From Myxococcales bacterium (GTDB lineage: Bacteria; Myxococcota_A; Polyangia; Fen-1088): a DNA stretch of 46,275 nucleotides. Numbering within the stretch: the stretch's first letter is position 1; the number at the start of each line of letters is the position of its first letter. The notes below the pieces were generated by a model that did no database searches, was not told where the DNA came from, and saw only the letters and a list, made by a program, of their open reading frames with translations. Positions 24,166-32,142 of the stretch are shown here, piece after piece. The position numbers were made by a program, and so were the translations under genes. The DNA is taken from NCBI GenBank assembly GCA_003142855.1, contig PLNW01000043.1, positions 1 to 46,275 on the forward strand, written 5' to 3'.

Positions 24166-24194
24166 TTTATGGCGGCTGTATGGCGCCCTGTCAA
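24166..24194 (-). promoter_or_regulatory. Predicted sigma-70 promoter of the Phd/RelE-type pair
   Basis: On the minus strand a perfect -35 box TTGACA (24194-24189) is followed 17 bp later by CATAAA (24171-24166, 4 of 6 matches to TATAAT). The expected start of transcription falls at or next to the ATG at 24159, so the message would be leaderless. This is the only strong -35 in the 77 bp gap to the divergent gene. Confidence 0.6.
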
Positions 24195-24236
24195 GGGGGC
24201 GAAGAAAGCCAGCCAATCCGCGCTAGAGTTCGCGCG

Positions 24237-26270
24237 ATGAGCTTCTTCGCGGACCTGCACGGCACCGACGCGCGGCTGGGCGGCAAGGCCCGCTCGCTGG
24301 CACGGCTCGCGGCTGCGGGACTGGGCACGCCGGCGGGATTCGTGATCACGGACGAGCTGTTTCGGGCGATCGCTCCCTCGCTGGCGCTGCCCGACAGGAT
24401 CAACGACGACGCACTTGCGAAGTTGGATCGCGTGCGGGCCGACCTGATGGCGGCGCCTTTCCCCTCGGGCTTTTCCCAGGAGCTGGCCGGCCGGCTTGCG
24501 CTCAGCGCTCTTTGGTCGGTGCGGTCGTCGTTCGCCAGCGAAGACATCGCCGGCAGCCTGGGCGCGGGGGTCTATGAATCGCGGGTGGCGGTGCGGCCCG
24601 ACGAGGTCGAGACGGCCATCCGCCAGGTGCTCGCTTCGGCTCTGTCTGCGGGCGCGGTGGCTTATGCCCTGGCCCATGGACTGCAACCGGCGGCGGCGCC
24701 TCTGGCGGTCTTGCTTCATCCCTTCGTGCGCGGCGAGGCGGAAGGCGGCGCGGCTTACGTGGCGGAGTGCCCCGATGACCCGATCATCCAGGTGCGGGCC
24801 GGAACTTTGTCAGGCGTAGCAGCGACTCAGCTGCGCGGGGCCATGCGCTCGCTTGTGCAACGCCACGGTGCCGTCGAGGTGGAATGGGTCGCGCAGGGCG
24901 AGACCGTGGTGTTCCTGCAGATGCGACCCTTTGCGCCTCCGCCTGCCCCGTGGCGCGGTTGGGATGACCTGGAACTTGGCGAATCGCGGGATTCCTGGAA
25001 ATGGGACCAGGCGCACAATCCCTTGCCGCTTTCGCCGGTGCACGCCGGCCTGATCGCGCTGGTCGACCAACGCTGCCGCATCGGAATCCGCCAGCGTGTG
25101 CTGGGACAGTATCTGTTCTATGCGCCTGATACGCGGCCCGGGCCGGCTCCCGTTCCCGTCGAGGAGGCTCCCGCGCGCTTTGCGGCCCTGCGCGCCGAGG
25201 TCGAATCGCGCCTGGCCGCGCTGGGCGACGAGCCGGCGCTGGAAGGAGCCCTCGATCTTCTTCTGGCAATTGAGGAGCCGATCTTCGGGATCATCCAGCC
25301 TGCGCTGCGCCTGGCGCGCGCAAACCTGCAGGAGTTTCTGCGACGAGAGGCCCCGTCGGCCGTGCCGGCTCTTCGACAGCTTCTGGGCGGCGTGGCATCC
25401 ATGGCAAGCGAGCGCCGTCGGCGAGCCGCGGCGTTGCGGGTAGCCGGGGACGCGGAAGCGCGCGCGCGGGCACGTGATCGCTACCTCGCTCTCTTTGGCG
25501 ACGAGACACCGGTGTGGGACGTGGCAGTCCCCACCTGCCGTGAGGCCCCCGAGATCTTGAACAACGCTGAAACTTCCGGCTTCAACGTGCCACCGGCCAA
25601 AACGCACGACCAGACAGGTGAGCAGGTCGAGAAACAGCTCGCGCCCGAGCAGCGAGAGGAATGGCGTCGGCTCTTGCAGCTCGCCCGACAAGCGGCGGGG
25701 TTGGCTGAGGACGACGACTGGCTCTACGCCCGGGTGCAGGCTGCACTTCGTCGCGCTCTGCTTTCTCTTGGCAGGAGGTTGAATCGGATGGGTGCGCTGT
25801 CGGACGCCAGCGCGGTGTTCTTCTTGCCCCTGCCTCTCGCGCGATTTCTGGCCGCAAGTACGTCGGCGCCCACCAATCTGCAGGCCCAGGCAGCAGCCGG
25901 CCGCGCGGGCTGGGAAGCCGCTTGTCGGGAGCCGCCCCCGGCACGGGAAGCGCCCGACACGGTGTCAGTGAAGGGCGTGGGCACAGGCGGGCGGGCGCTT
26001 GGGCGCGTCGCCTTGCACCGGCCTGGGAGTCCGTGTCCGGCGCCGGGGCAGATCCTCTTGGCGGCGACCTTGCTGCCCAGCGAGCTGCCTTTGCTGGTCG
26101 CAGCCGCGCTGGTAACCGAAACCGGCGGGCCGCTCGACCATGTAGCCAGCCAGGCGCGCGAGCGGCACTTGCCCGCGGTGGTCGGCGCGGCAGGCGCGTG
26201 CCGGCTTTTCCGCGACGGCGATCTGGTGTTGGTCGACGCTGACCGGGGGCTGGTGGTGAGGCTGGGGTAG
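24237..26270 (+). CDS. PEP-utilising/rifampin phosphotransferase-like enzyme
   Basis: 677-residue cytoplasmic protein with PEP-synthase-type architecture. The N-terminal PPDK/PEP-synthase ATP-grasp domain shows GGKARSLARLAAAGLGTPAGFVI, LWSVRSSFASEDIAGSLGAG, VEVEWVAQGETVVFLQMRPF. A middle helical region follows (PPAKTHDQTGEQVEKQL...LGRRLNRMGALSDASAVFFL). The C-terminal swivelling phosphohistidine domain has ETGGPLDHVASQARERHLPAVVG with catalytic His635. There is no PEP/pyruvate TIM-barrel domain, so it is not PPDK or PEP synthase. The three-domain order is that of rifampin phosphotransferase (about 870 aa), but it is shorter and the substrate cannot be told from sequence. The ATG 24237 is chosen because family homology begins there. 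It diverges from the TA pair. Confidence 0.8.
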   Translation: MSFFADLHGTDARLGGKARSLARLAAAGLGTPAGFVITDELFRAIAPSLALPDRINDDALAKLDRVRADLMAAPFPSGFSQELAGRLALSALWSVRSSFASEDIAGSLGAGVYESRVAVRPDEVETAIRQVLASALSAGAVAYALAHGLQPAAAPLAVLLHPFVRGEAEGGAAYVAECPDDPIIQVRAGTLSGVAATQLRGAMRSLVQRHGAVEVEWVAQGETVVFLQMRPFAPPPAPWRGWDDLELGESRDSWKWDQAHNPLPLSPVHAGLIALVDQRCRIGIRQRVLGQYLFYAPDTRPGPAPVPVEEAPARFAALRAEVESRLAALGDEPALEGALDLLLAIEEPIFGIIQPALRLARANLQEFLRREAPSAVPALRQLLGGVASMASERRRRAAALRVAGDAEARARARDRYLALFGDETPVWDVAVPTCREAPEILNNAETSGFNVPPAKTHDQTGEQVEKQLAPEQREEWRRLLQLARQAAGLAEDDDWLYARVQAALRRALLSLGRRLNRMGALSDASAVFFLPLPLARFLAASTSAPTNLQAQAAAGRAGWEAACREPPPAREAPDTVSVKGVGTGGRALGRVALHRPGSPCPAPGQILLAATLLPSELPLLVAAALVTETGGPLDHVASQARERHLPAVVGAAGACRLFRDGDLVLVDADRGLVVRLG

Positions 26271-26280
26271 CCTACCGTAG

Positions 26281-26343
26281 CCGGCAGCCGGATCCGGGGC
26301 CGGGACCGGCCGCCGGATCCGGTTCCGGCCTCCGGCTCCGCCG
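26281..26343. repeat. GC-rich CCGGATCCGG palindrome repeats
   Basis: Between the convergent PEP-like and HU/IHF genes the palindrome CCGGATCCGG occurs twice, with further CCGG units between and after. The stretch can form several GC-rich hairpins and may work as a two-way terminator for the convergent genes; there is no T-run, so this is tentative. Confidence 0.5.
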
Positions 26344-26390
26344 CCGCCCACCCGGTCGTTCAGCCAGCTACGAATCTTCGAAAGGCGGAC

Positions 26391-26717
26391 TCACACCATC
26401 TTCGCCGGTTCGGACGTCGGCTTGGCTGCGGCCGGACCTCGTCCATCGTTCACGCGTTCGCGCAGCTCTTTCCCCACCTTGAAGAAGGCCAGGCGCTTGG
26501 GCTTGACGTGGACGGTGGCACCGGTGCGCGGGTTGCGACCGTCGTAGGCGCGGTACTGGCGCACGGTGAAACTGCCGAAACCGCGAATCTCGATGCCCTC
26601 GCCGCGCATCAGCGCCTCCGACATGGACGAGAAGATTTGATCGACCAGCAGCTCCGCGCGCGCCCAAGGGAACTTGAGCTTGTCAGCGATAACGGCGATC
26701 AGGTCGGCCTTGGTCAT
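26391..26717 (-). CDS. HU/IHF-family nucleoid protein (IHF-beta-like)
   Basis: 108-residue DNA-bending protein. MTKADLIAVIADKLKFPWARAELLVDQIFSSMSEAL is the dimer-forming helical half. IEIRGFGSFTVRQYRAYDGRNPRTGATVHVKPKRLAFFKVGKELRERVN is the DNA-binding arm with the intercalating Pro in RNPRTG. The KPKR/FKVGKELRERV end favours IHF over HU. The tail (GRGPAAAKPTSEP) is longer than in E. coli. The start is ATG 26717; GTG 26723 is possible. It is the last gene after serS and a hypothetical gene on the same strand. Confidence 0.9.
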   Translation of the reverse strand: MTKADLIAVIADKLKFPWARAELLVDQIFSSMSEALMRGEGIEIRGFGSFTVRQYRAYDGRNPRTGATVHVKPKRLAFFKVGKELRERVNDGRGPAAAKPTSEPAKMV

Positions 26718-26753
26718 GGTCACGAGGGGTATAATGTATCCAAAAGGTGGCTT

Positions 26754-27626
26754 TTAGTCGAGAGGGCGCGCAGGCAGGGGGGCGTTGCTGTCGGTGCGGT
26801 AGCGATAGGTCTTGAAAAAGGAGTACTCGTTGCAGTTGTGGCGGGCGTAGTAGTCGATGACGTCTCGCCAGTCGAACTGCTTCTGGTCGATTCCATCCTT
26901 GATCTCGTGCCACGAAAACGTCTGCTGGCAGGCGTCGCGACCGCGAAATCCCACATGTCCGGAAAAAGTGCGTGGGTCGTAGAGAGTCGCATTGGGCGGG
27001 AGTCGTGACACGTAGTAGGCAGACAGCGCCGGCATCTCCATCACTTCGATGCGGCTCACGTCGACGGTTTCTTCTCTCCGATAGAGACACTCGGTGCGCA
27101 GGATGGTCTGGTTGGGCGCGATAGCCATGGCGTTGTGGGGGATTTCGCCCTTGTTCGAGCAGCGGTGCTTATCCGGCACGCTGGTTTGGATGCGGTAGGC
27201 GAGGTAGAGCGGCGTCCGATTCTCGATGCGCAGAACCAGATGGTCCGCGGCGATGGTCTGGCTTTCGATGACGGACACAGCCTTGCTGATCTCCAGTGAC
27301 ACGCGCAGGTGGCGGGTTTCGACGGGCGCTTTGATGCGCAGGCGCTGCTTCCCCTTCAGCTCGTCAAAATACGGGTTGGGCTGGGTGATCTCGTCCCAGG
27401 AAGGGGCCGGGATTCCATAGGACTTGGCGTCTTGCTCGAGCTGGGTCCGGTAGAAGACCGGCGAGAAACGCAGGTCGGAGTTGGCCAGCGTCGCGGCTGG
27501 CGGTGGCGGACGTGGGCGCTCGGGCGCCGCCGGTGGTGTGCTAGCGGAATGCAGCGCATACACACCAATGCCGATGGCAAAGGCGCCAGCTAGGAGCACG
27601 GCAAGAGCAAGGGGTTTGCCTTCCAA
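26754..27626 (-). CDS. Hypothetical membrane-anchored exported protein
   Basis: 290-residue protein that I do not recognise. It has an N-terminal uncleaved signal anchor (LALAVLLAGAFAIGIGVYAL, about residues 6-25), then a Pro-rich linker (PPAAPERPRPPPPAAT), and a soluble periplasmic-type domain with predicted beta strands (HLRVSLEISKAVSVIESQTI, LVLRIENRTPLYLAYRI) and four cysteines (HRCSNKG, RTECLYR, DACQQTF, RHNCNEY) that could form disulfides. The C-terminal YARHNCNEYSFFKTYRYR is aromatic-rich. It starts 6 bp after the serS stop and ends 36 bp before the HU/IHF start, so it is in their transcript. No enzyme motif is visible. Confidence 0.75.
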   Translation of the reverse strand: MEGKPLALAVLLAGAFAIGIGVYALHSASTPPAAPERPRPPPPAATLANSDLRFSPVFYRTQLEQDAKSYGIPAPSWDEITQPNPYFDELKGKQRLRIKAPVETRHLRVSLEISKAVSVIESQTIAADHLVLRIENRTPLYLAYRIQTSVPDKHRCSNKGEIPHNAMAIAPNQTILRTECLYRREETVDVSRIEVMEMPALSAYYVSRLPPNATLYDPRTFSGHVGFRGRDACQQTFSWHEIKDGIDQKQFDWRDVIDYYARHNCNEYSFFKTYRYRTDSNAPLPARPLD

Positions 27627-27632
27627 GTCTGT

Positions 27633-28898
27633 CTACCCCAGAACGTCGCGTCCCCCGAAGTATGGTCGAAGTACCGCCGGTACGTCCAGCCTTCCGTCTG
27701 CGCGTTGGTAGGTTTCCAGGACGCCAACCAGGGTGCGGGGCAGGGCCAGACCGGATCCGTTCAAGGTGTGCACGAAGCGGGTTTTCTCCTGGCCGTCGCG
27801 GAAGCGGATCTTGGCCCGCCGGGCCTGGAAGTCGCCGAAGGCGGAGCAGGAGCTGACCTCCAGCCACTCGTTGCAGCCCGGGGCCCACAGTTCCAGGTCG
27901 AACTTGACCATGGCCGAAAACGACAGGTCGCCGGTGCACATCTCCACCACCCGGTAGGGCAGCTCCAGCGCCTTGAGAACGTCCTCGGCGTCGGCGAGCA
28001 GGCCCTTGAGTTCATCCAGCGAGGTTTCCGGGCGCACGAACTTGACCAGCTCGACCTTGTCGAACTGGTGGCCACGCTTGATGCCGCGGGTGTCGCGGCC
28101 CGCGGCCATCTGCTCGCGCCGGAAGCAGGCGGTGTAGGCCACGTGCTTGATGGGCAGCTTGTCGCCTTCGAGAATCTCGTCGCGATACAGGTTGGTCACA
28201 GGCACTTCGGCGGTGGGAATGAACCAGAAATCCTCGATGGCGTCGTGGTACAGGTTGTCGCCGAACTTGGGCAGGTTGCCGGTGCCCACCAGGGCTTCAC
28301 GCCTCACCATGTAGGGCGGCAGGATTTCGCTGTAGCCGTGGCGGCTGGTGTGCAGGTCCAGCATGAAGCTGATGAGCGCCCGCTGCAGGCGCGCGCCCCA
28401 ATCCTTGAGGATGTAGAAGCGCGACCCGGAGATTTTCACGCCCCGGTCGAAGTCCAGGATGCCCCAGCGCGGGCCCGAATCCCAGTGCGGCTGGGGCGTG
28501 AAGGCGAAACTGCGCTTGACGCCTTCTTCGCGCACCACGCGGTTTTCGCTGTCGTCTTTTCCGACGGGAACAGAAGGGTGGGGCAGGTTGGGCAGCTCCA
28601 GCAGCTTCTCTTCGAGAGCTTGTTCCTGCCGGGCCAGCTCAGCGGCCAGCGATTCGATTTTTTGCTTGAGCGCCGCGCCCTTGGCCTTGGCTTCTTCACG
28701 GGCCTCTGGCGTGGGCGCCTTGGCGATTTCACGCGACAGGCGGTTCTGGTCGGCCTGGATGGTCTGGGAATCGTTCTTCAGCTTGCGCACGGTCTGGTCG
28801 AGCGCCAGCACCGCGTCCAGGTCCACGTCTGAGCCCAGCTTGGCAAAACCCGCGCGCACCTCGTCGGGCGTTTCTCTGATGAGTCGGATGTCGAGCAT
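27633..28898 (-). CDS. serS: Seryl-tRNA synthetase
   Basis: 421-residue class II aminoacyl-tRNA synthetase that charges tRNA-Ser (and tRNA-Sec). It has the N-terminal long antiparallel coiled coil (residues about 30-105, including QAD-NRLSREIAKAPTPE and KQKIESLAAELARQEQALEEKLLELPNLPHPSVP). The class II core has motif 2 (AYTACFRREQMAAGRDTRGIKRGHQFDKVELV) and motif 3 (LNGSGLALPRTLVGVLE). Length is normal (about 425). The start ATG 28898 begins MLDIRLIRE, the usual SerRS start. A hypothetical gene follows 6 bp later. Confidence 0.96.
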   Translation of the reverse strand: MLDIRLIRETPDEVRAGFAKLGSDVDLDAVLALDQTVRKLKNDSQTIQADQNRLSREIAKAPTPEAREEAKAKGAALKQKIESLAAELARQEQALEEKLLELPNLPHPSVPVGKDDSENRVVREEGVKRSFAFTPQPHWDSGPRWGILDFDRGVKISGSRFYILKDWGARLQRALISFMLDLHTSRHGYSEILPPYMVRREALVGTGNLPKFGDNLYHDAIEDFWFIPTAEVPVTNLYRDEILEGDKLPIKHVAYTACFRREQMAAGRDTRGIKRGHQFDKVELVKFVRPETSLDELKGLLADAEDVLKALELPYRVVEMCTGDLSFSAMVKFDLELWAPGCNEWLEVSSCSAFGDFQARRAKIRFRDGQEKTRFVHTLNGSGLALPRTLVGVLETYQRADGRLDVPAVLRPYFGGRDVLG

Positions 28899-28978
28899 GA
28901 GGAGCGCAGTGTACGACGGCTGCGAACCAACGGCTAGCTGGTCGGGTGGTCGGGTGGGCAGCCCTTCATGGGCCGTCC

Positions 28979-30199
28979 CTATTCGGACGCGAGCTGCACG
29001 CAGACCGCGACCACTTCCATGGCCTTGCGGACCTGGTCGAGCGGCGGGCGCGTGGGCGAGATACGGATGTTGCGGTCGTTCGGATCCTGGCCAAAGGGAT
29101 AGGTCGCACCAGCCGGCGTGAGCGCCACGCCGGCGTCTTTGGCCAGGTGCACGACCTTGCTCGCCACGGACTTCTCGGTGTCGAGGCTGACGAAGTAGCC
29201 GCCCTTGGGCTTCGTCCAGCGCGCCAGGCCCTTGCCGCCGAGCTCTTTGGACAAGACTTCCTCGACCGCCGCAAATTTTGGCGCCAGCAGCTTGGCGTGC
29301 GCCTTCATCACGCCGGCGATGCCACCGGGGTAGCGGCTGAGGAAGAGCACGTGCCGGTACTGCTCGACCTTGTTGGGTGTGATCATCTGCGTGCCCATCA
29401 GCTCGCTGATCCACGCGATGGTCTGCTTGCTGCCCGCGAGGAAACTGACGCCGGCGCCAGCGAAGGTGATCTTCGAGGTCGAGCCGAACAGAATCACGCG
29501 CGTCGGGTTGCCAGCCTTCTTCGCGGCGCCGAGCAGATCCGGATGCGCGGGCGGCGAATCGTCGAGGTGGTGCACGGCGTACGCGTCGTCGGCGAAGATG
29601 GTGAAATCCGGCGCCACTGTCTTCATGGCACCCAAGCGATCGGCCACCGCTTGCGAAGTGGTGTCGCCGGTTGGGTTGCTGTAGGTGGGCACGTAGAGCA
29701 TCCCCTTCACGCTTGGGTCCGACGCCACCAACTTCTCGATGGCCGCGATGTCCGGCCCGTTCGCGTTCATGCCGACCGTGACCATGGAAATGCCCAGCCG
29801 CTCCAGCATCAGGAAGTGCCGGTCGTAGCCAGGCACGGTCACGATAAATTTCACGTCGCCCTTGCACCATGGCGCCGCGCTGTTCGGCACGCCGCGGAGC
29901 AAGGCCCACATCAGCACGTTGCCCTCCAAGGCCAGGCTGGCGTTGTTGCCAACGATGATCTCGTCGGGCTGCACGCCAAGCACGGGCGCGAACAGCTCGC
30001 GCGCTTCCCTGATGCCTGCGATGCCGCCGGGATAGTTGCGCAAGGCCACGCCGCTTGGCGTGACCAGCGACTTGTCATCCAAGATGGTCAGCATCGAGTT
30101 CGAGATGTCGAAGTTGTCATCACCGGGCTGCCCACGGGTCAGATCCAGCTTGAGACCGAGGGCGCGCCAAGCATCGTAGCGTTCGCGTGTTGTGCTCAT
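28979..30199 (-). CDS. Aminotransferase class I (AspAT subgroup Ic-like)
   Basis: 406-residue PLP enzyme. The start MSTTRERYDAWRALGLKLDLTRGQPGDDNFD, the N-terminal substrate loop, VPTYSNPTGDTTS (NPTG motif), FADDAYAVHHLD (cofactor-binding Asp and Tyr) and STSKITFAGAGVSF, with the Lys that binds PLP, match the class I fold and resemble the actinobacterial-type aspartate aminotransferase subgroup Ic rather than E. coli AspC. Likely reaction: aspartate or other amino acid plus 2-oxoglutarate transamination. ATG 30199 is the only plausible start. It is 80 bp upstream of serS on the same strand. Confidence 0.88.
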   Translation of the reverse strand: MSTTRERYDAWRALGLKLDLTRGQPGDDNFDISNSMLTILDDKSLVTPSGVALRNYPGGIAGIREARELFAPVLGVQPDEIIVGNNASLALEGNVLMWALLRGVPNSAAPWCKGDVKFIVTVPGYDRHFLMLERLGISMVTVGMNANGPDIAAIEKLVASDPSVKGMLYVPTYSNPTGDTTSQAVADRLGAMKTVAPDFTIFADDAYAVHHLDDSPPAHPDLLGAAKKAGNPTRVILFGSTSKITFAGAGVSFLAGSKQTIAWISELMGTQMITPNKVEQYRHVLFLSRYPGGIAGVMKAHAKLLAPKFAAVEEVLSKELGGKGLARWTKPKGGYFVSLDTEKSVASKVVHLAKDAGVALTPAGATYPFGQDPNDRNIRISPTRPPLDQVRKAMEVVAVCVQLASE

Positions 30200-30285
30200 G
30201 GCAATCTCACATGCCCTATCGTACAGAAAATTTCCAGTCCGGAACACAGATCCGCCTCCGCCCGGGACCCTGCTCCGAACCCCAG

Positions 30286-31476
30286 TCACCCCGGCAAGGC
30301 GCGCAGGGTGGCCACGACGTAGTCCTGCTCCGCGGGCGACATGCCGTGGAACAGGGGCAGCAGGATGGTGTAGTCGCGGGCGCGTTCCGAGACCGGCAGG
30401 CGCAAGCAGCGGCCGGCCGCGTGGGCTGCGGGATCGCAGGGTTCTGGACCACAGGACCAGGCGCATTTGCTGTAGGCGGGTTCGCTGTGGGCGTTGCCGA
30501 TACCGCGCCGGCTGGCCACGCCGCGGTCGAGCAGGAACTGCATGATCTCGATCTGCGACATGCGCCCGCTGGTTCGCAGGGTGGTGGGATAGCTTTGCCA
30601 GTTGCTGCGCAGCCACGCTGGCTCGGTCGGCGGAGCCAGCAAGGGGTGGTCGGCGAGCGCCTCGGTGTAGCGAGCCGCGAGCGCGCGGCGCTCGGCGATG
30701 ATGGCCGGCAGGCGCGCCAACTGTGGCCGGCCCACCGCGGCCTGCAAGTCGGTCATGCGAAAATTGAAGGCCGGCTCGGAGAAGCTCTCCAAGGTCACGC
30801 GGTTGCTCTCATGGCGAGCCGTGCTGGGCGACATGGCGTGCTGGCGCAACAGACGCAGGCGCTCGGCCAGCGCCGGGTCGGACGTGGTGATCATGCCGCC
30901 GTCGCCGGTGGTGATCAGCTTGCGCGGATGGAACGAAAAGCAGGCCAGTAGCCCGTGAGGCCGGCCGATGCGCTGCCAGTTGCCGTCGATGCGGATCTCG
31001 CTGCCGATGGCGCAGGCAGCGTCTTCGATGACGGGCAAGCCGCGCGATTGCGCGATGGCCAGGATGGCAGGCAAATCACAGGAAAAGCCGATCTGGTGTA
31101 CGCACAGGATGGCGCGCGTGCGCGGGGTGATGGCGCGAGCGAGCGCGTCCGGGTTCATGCTGTAGGTGTGGGGCTGGACGTCGACGAAGACGGGCCGCGC
31201 CCCGACTGCCACCACGGCGTTGGCCGTAGCGATGAAGCTGTGGCTGACCGTGGCCACGTCGTCGCCTGGTCGCACGCCCGCCACACGCAGGGACAGCTCC
31301 AGCGCCACCGTGCAATTGGACACGGCTACTGCGTGGGGTGCGCCCGTGGCCGCCGCGAACTCGCGTTCAAAAGCCGCCACCTCCGGTCCTTGCGCGACCC
31401 AGCCCGAGCGGATGACCCGACTGGCCGCCTCGACCTCGGCATCGCCAAGCGCCAGCCGAACGATGGGGATCTGCAT
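30286..31476 (-). CDS. DegT/DnrJ/EryC1-family sugar aminotransferase
   Basis: 396-residue PLP-dependent enzyme of the DegT/DnrJ/EryC1/StrS family, which aminates nucleotide-activated keto-sugars for surface polysaccharides or natural products. The start MQIPIVRLALGDAEVEAASRVIRSGWVAQGPEVAAFE is typical. Also seen: GAPHAVAVSNCTVALELSLRVAGVRPGDDVATVSHSFIATANAV, LPVIEDAACAIGS, FSFHPRKLITTGDGGMI (PLP Lys) and RMTDLQAAVGRPQL. Near the C-terminus there is an unusual Cys cluster (SKCAWSCGPEPCD). The start is ATG 31476. No glycosyltransferase or nucleotide-sugar gene is adjacent, so the pathway is unknown. Confidence 0.9.
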   Translation of the reverse strand: MQIPIVRLALGDAEVEAASRVIRSGWVAQGPEVAAFEREFAAATGAPHAVAVSNCTVALELSLRVAGVRPGDDVATVSHSFIATANAVVAVGARPVFVDVQPHTYSMNPDALARAITPRTRAILCVHQIGFSCDLPAILAIAQSRGLPVIEDAACAIGSEIRIDGNWQRIGRPHGLLACFSFHPRKLITTGDGGMITTSDPALAERLRLLRQHAMSPSTARHESNRVTLESFSEPAFNFRMTDLQAAVGRPQLARLPAIIAERRALAARYTEALADHPLLAPPTEPAWLRSNWQSYPTTLRTSGRMSQIEIMQFLLDRGVASRRGIGNAHSEPAYSKCAWSCGPEPCDPAAHAAGRCLRLPVSERARDYTILLPLFHGMSPAEQDYVVATLRALPG

Positions 31477-31525
31477 GGCCCCAGGATCGGGCCTGAGAAG
31501 GTCAGGTGCAAGTGATGTTGTGATT

Positions 31526-31900
31526 TCAAAACCACAGCGTGGGCACGTCGTAGGGCGCGAGCGCGCGGTCGTGTGTGACCAGGGTGGCGCGTTCGACCAT
31601 GGCCTGCGCGAGCAAGAGGCGATCAAAGGGATCGTTGTGGTGCAAGGGCAGGTTGCGCAGCGCCTCGATGTGTTCGAAGTCCACGCCCAGCTGGGTGAAG
31701 CCACAGGCTTCGACCGCATGGGCGATGCTGCCGGAAAAACGCAGCCTTCCCAGCGCGCTCTTGATTGCCATCTCCCAAGCCGAGGCCACACTGACCAGTA
31801 CGATATCTGCCCCGGCAATGGCAGTCCTGGTGCGAGCATCGATCTTGGCGCTGCCTTGCCACCACCACAGGAACGCGTGGGTGTCGAGGAGCAGGCGCAT
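31526..31900 (-). CDS. vapC: PIN-domain toxin (VapC-like)
   Basis: 124-residue PIN-domain ribonuclease, the toxin of a type II pair. The metal-binding acids are visible: Asp6 (LLLDTHAFLWW), Glu43 (SAWEMAIK), Asp93 (DPFDRLLLAQA) and Asp111 (THDRAL). VapC enzymes cleave specific tRNA or rRNA sites. It starts two bases after the vapB stop on the minus strand, the standard antitoxin-first order. Length is normal. Confidence 0.92.
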   Translation of the reverse strand: MRLLLDTHAFLWWWQGSAKIDARTRTAIAGADIVLVSVASAWEMAIKSALGRLRFSGSIAHAVEACGFTQLGVDFEHIEALRNLPLHHNDPFDRLLLAQAMVERATLVTHDRALAPYDVPTLWF

Positions 31901-31902
31901 GT

Positions 31903-32142
31903 CTAGCGGCCCGTGAACGCGGCCAGCACATCGGGCGGCAGCGGCGCATCGAAATCAGCCGCGACCCACACCTTGCCCTTGCCACCTCCGGGTCGACGGC
32001 GCCTCTGCGCCGAAGCCACCGGCAGCAAGCGGGCCCGCGGTTTGCCGGCTTTGGCAATGACGATTTCCTCACCGTCGGCAGCACGGTCCACCAGCGCAGA
32101 AAGATGCGTCTTCGCCTCGTACAGGTTCACCATCTTGGCCAT
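31903..32142 (-). CDS. vapB: Phd/VapB-type antitoxin
   Basis: 79-residue antitoxin. MAKMVNLYEAKTHLSALVDRAADGEEIVIAKAGKPRARLLP is the Phd/YefM-type DNA-binding and dimer domain. A basic linker (RRRRPGGGKGK) and toxin-binding tail (DFDAPLPPDVLAAFTGR) follow. The start is ATG 32142 or 32133. The frame stays open upstream through the operator palindrome to 32193, but those codons are not family-like. It also overlaps the end of the upstream nucleotidyltransferase frame by 74 bp. Confidence 0.9.
   Translation of the reverse strand: MAKMVNLYEAKTHLSALVDRAADGEEIVIAKAGKPRARLLPVASAQRRRRPGGGKGKVWVAADFDAPLPPDVLAAFTGR

Noticed and set aside
24237..26270. PEP synthase (ppsA) or PPDK
   Set aside because: The C-terminal PEP/pyruvate-binding TIM barrel is missing and the length is too short.
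28946..30322. 458-codon plus-strand frame opposite the class I aminotransferase
   Set aside because: Shadow frame; the minus strand carries all aminotransferase motifs.
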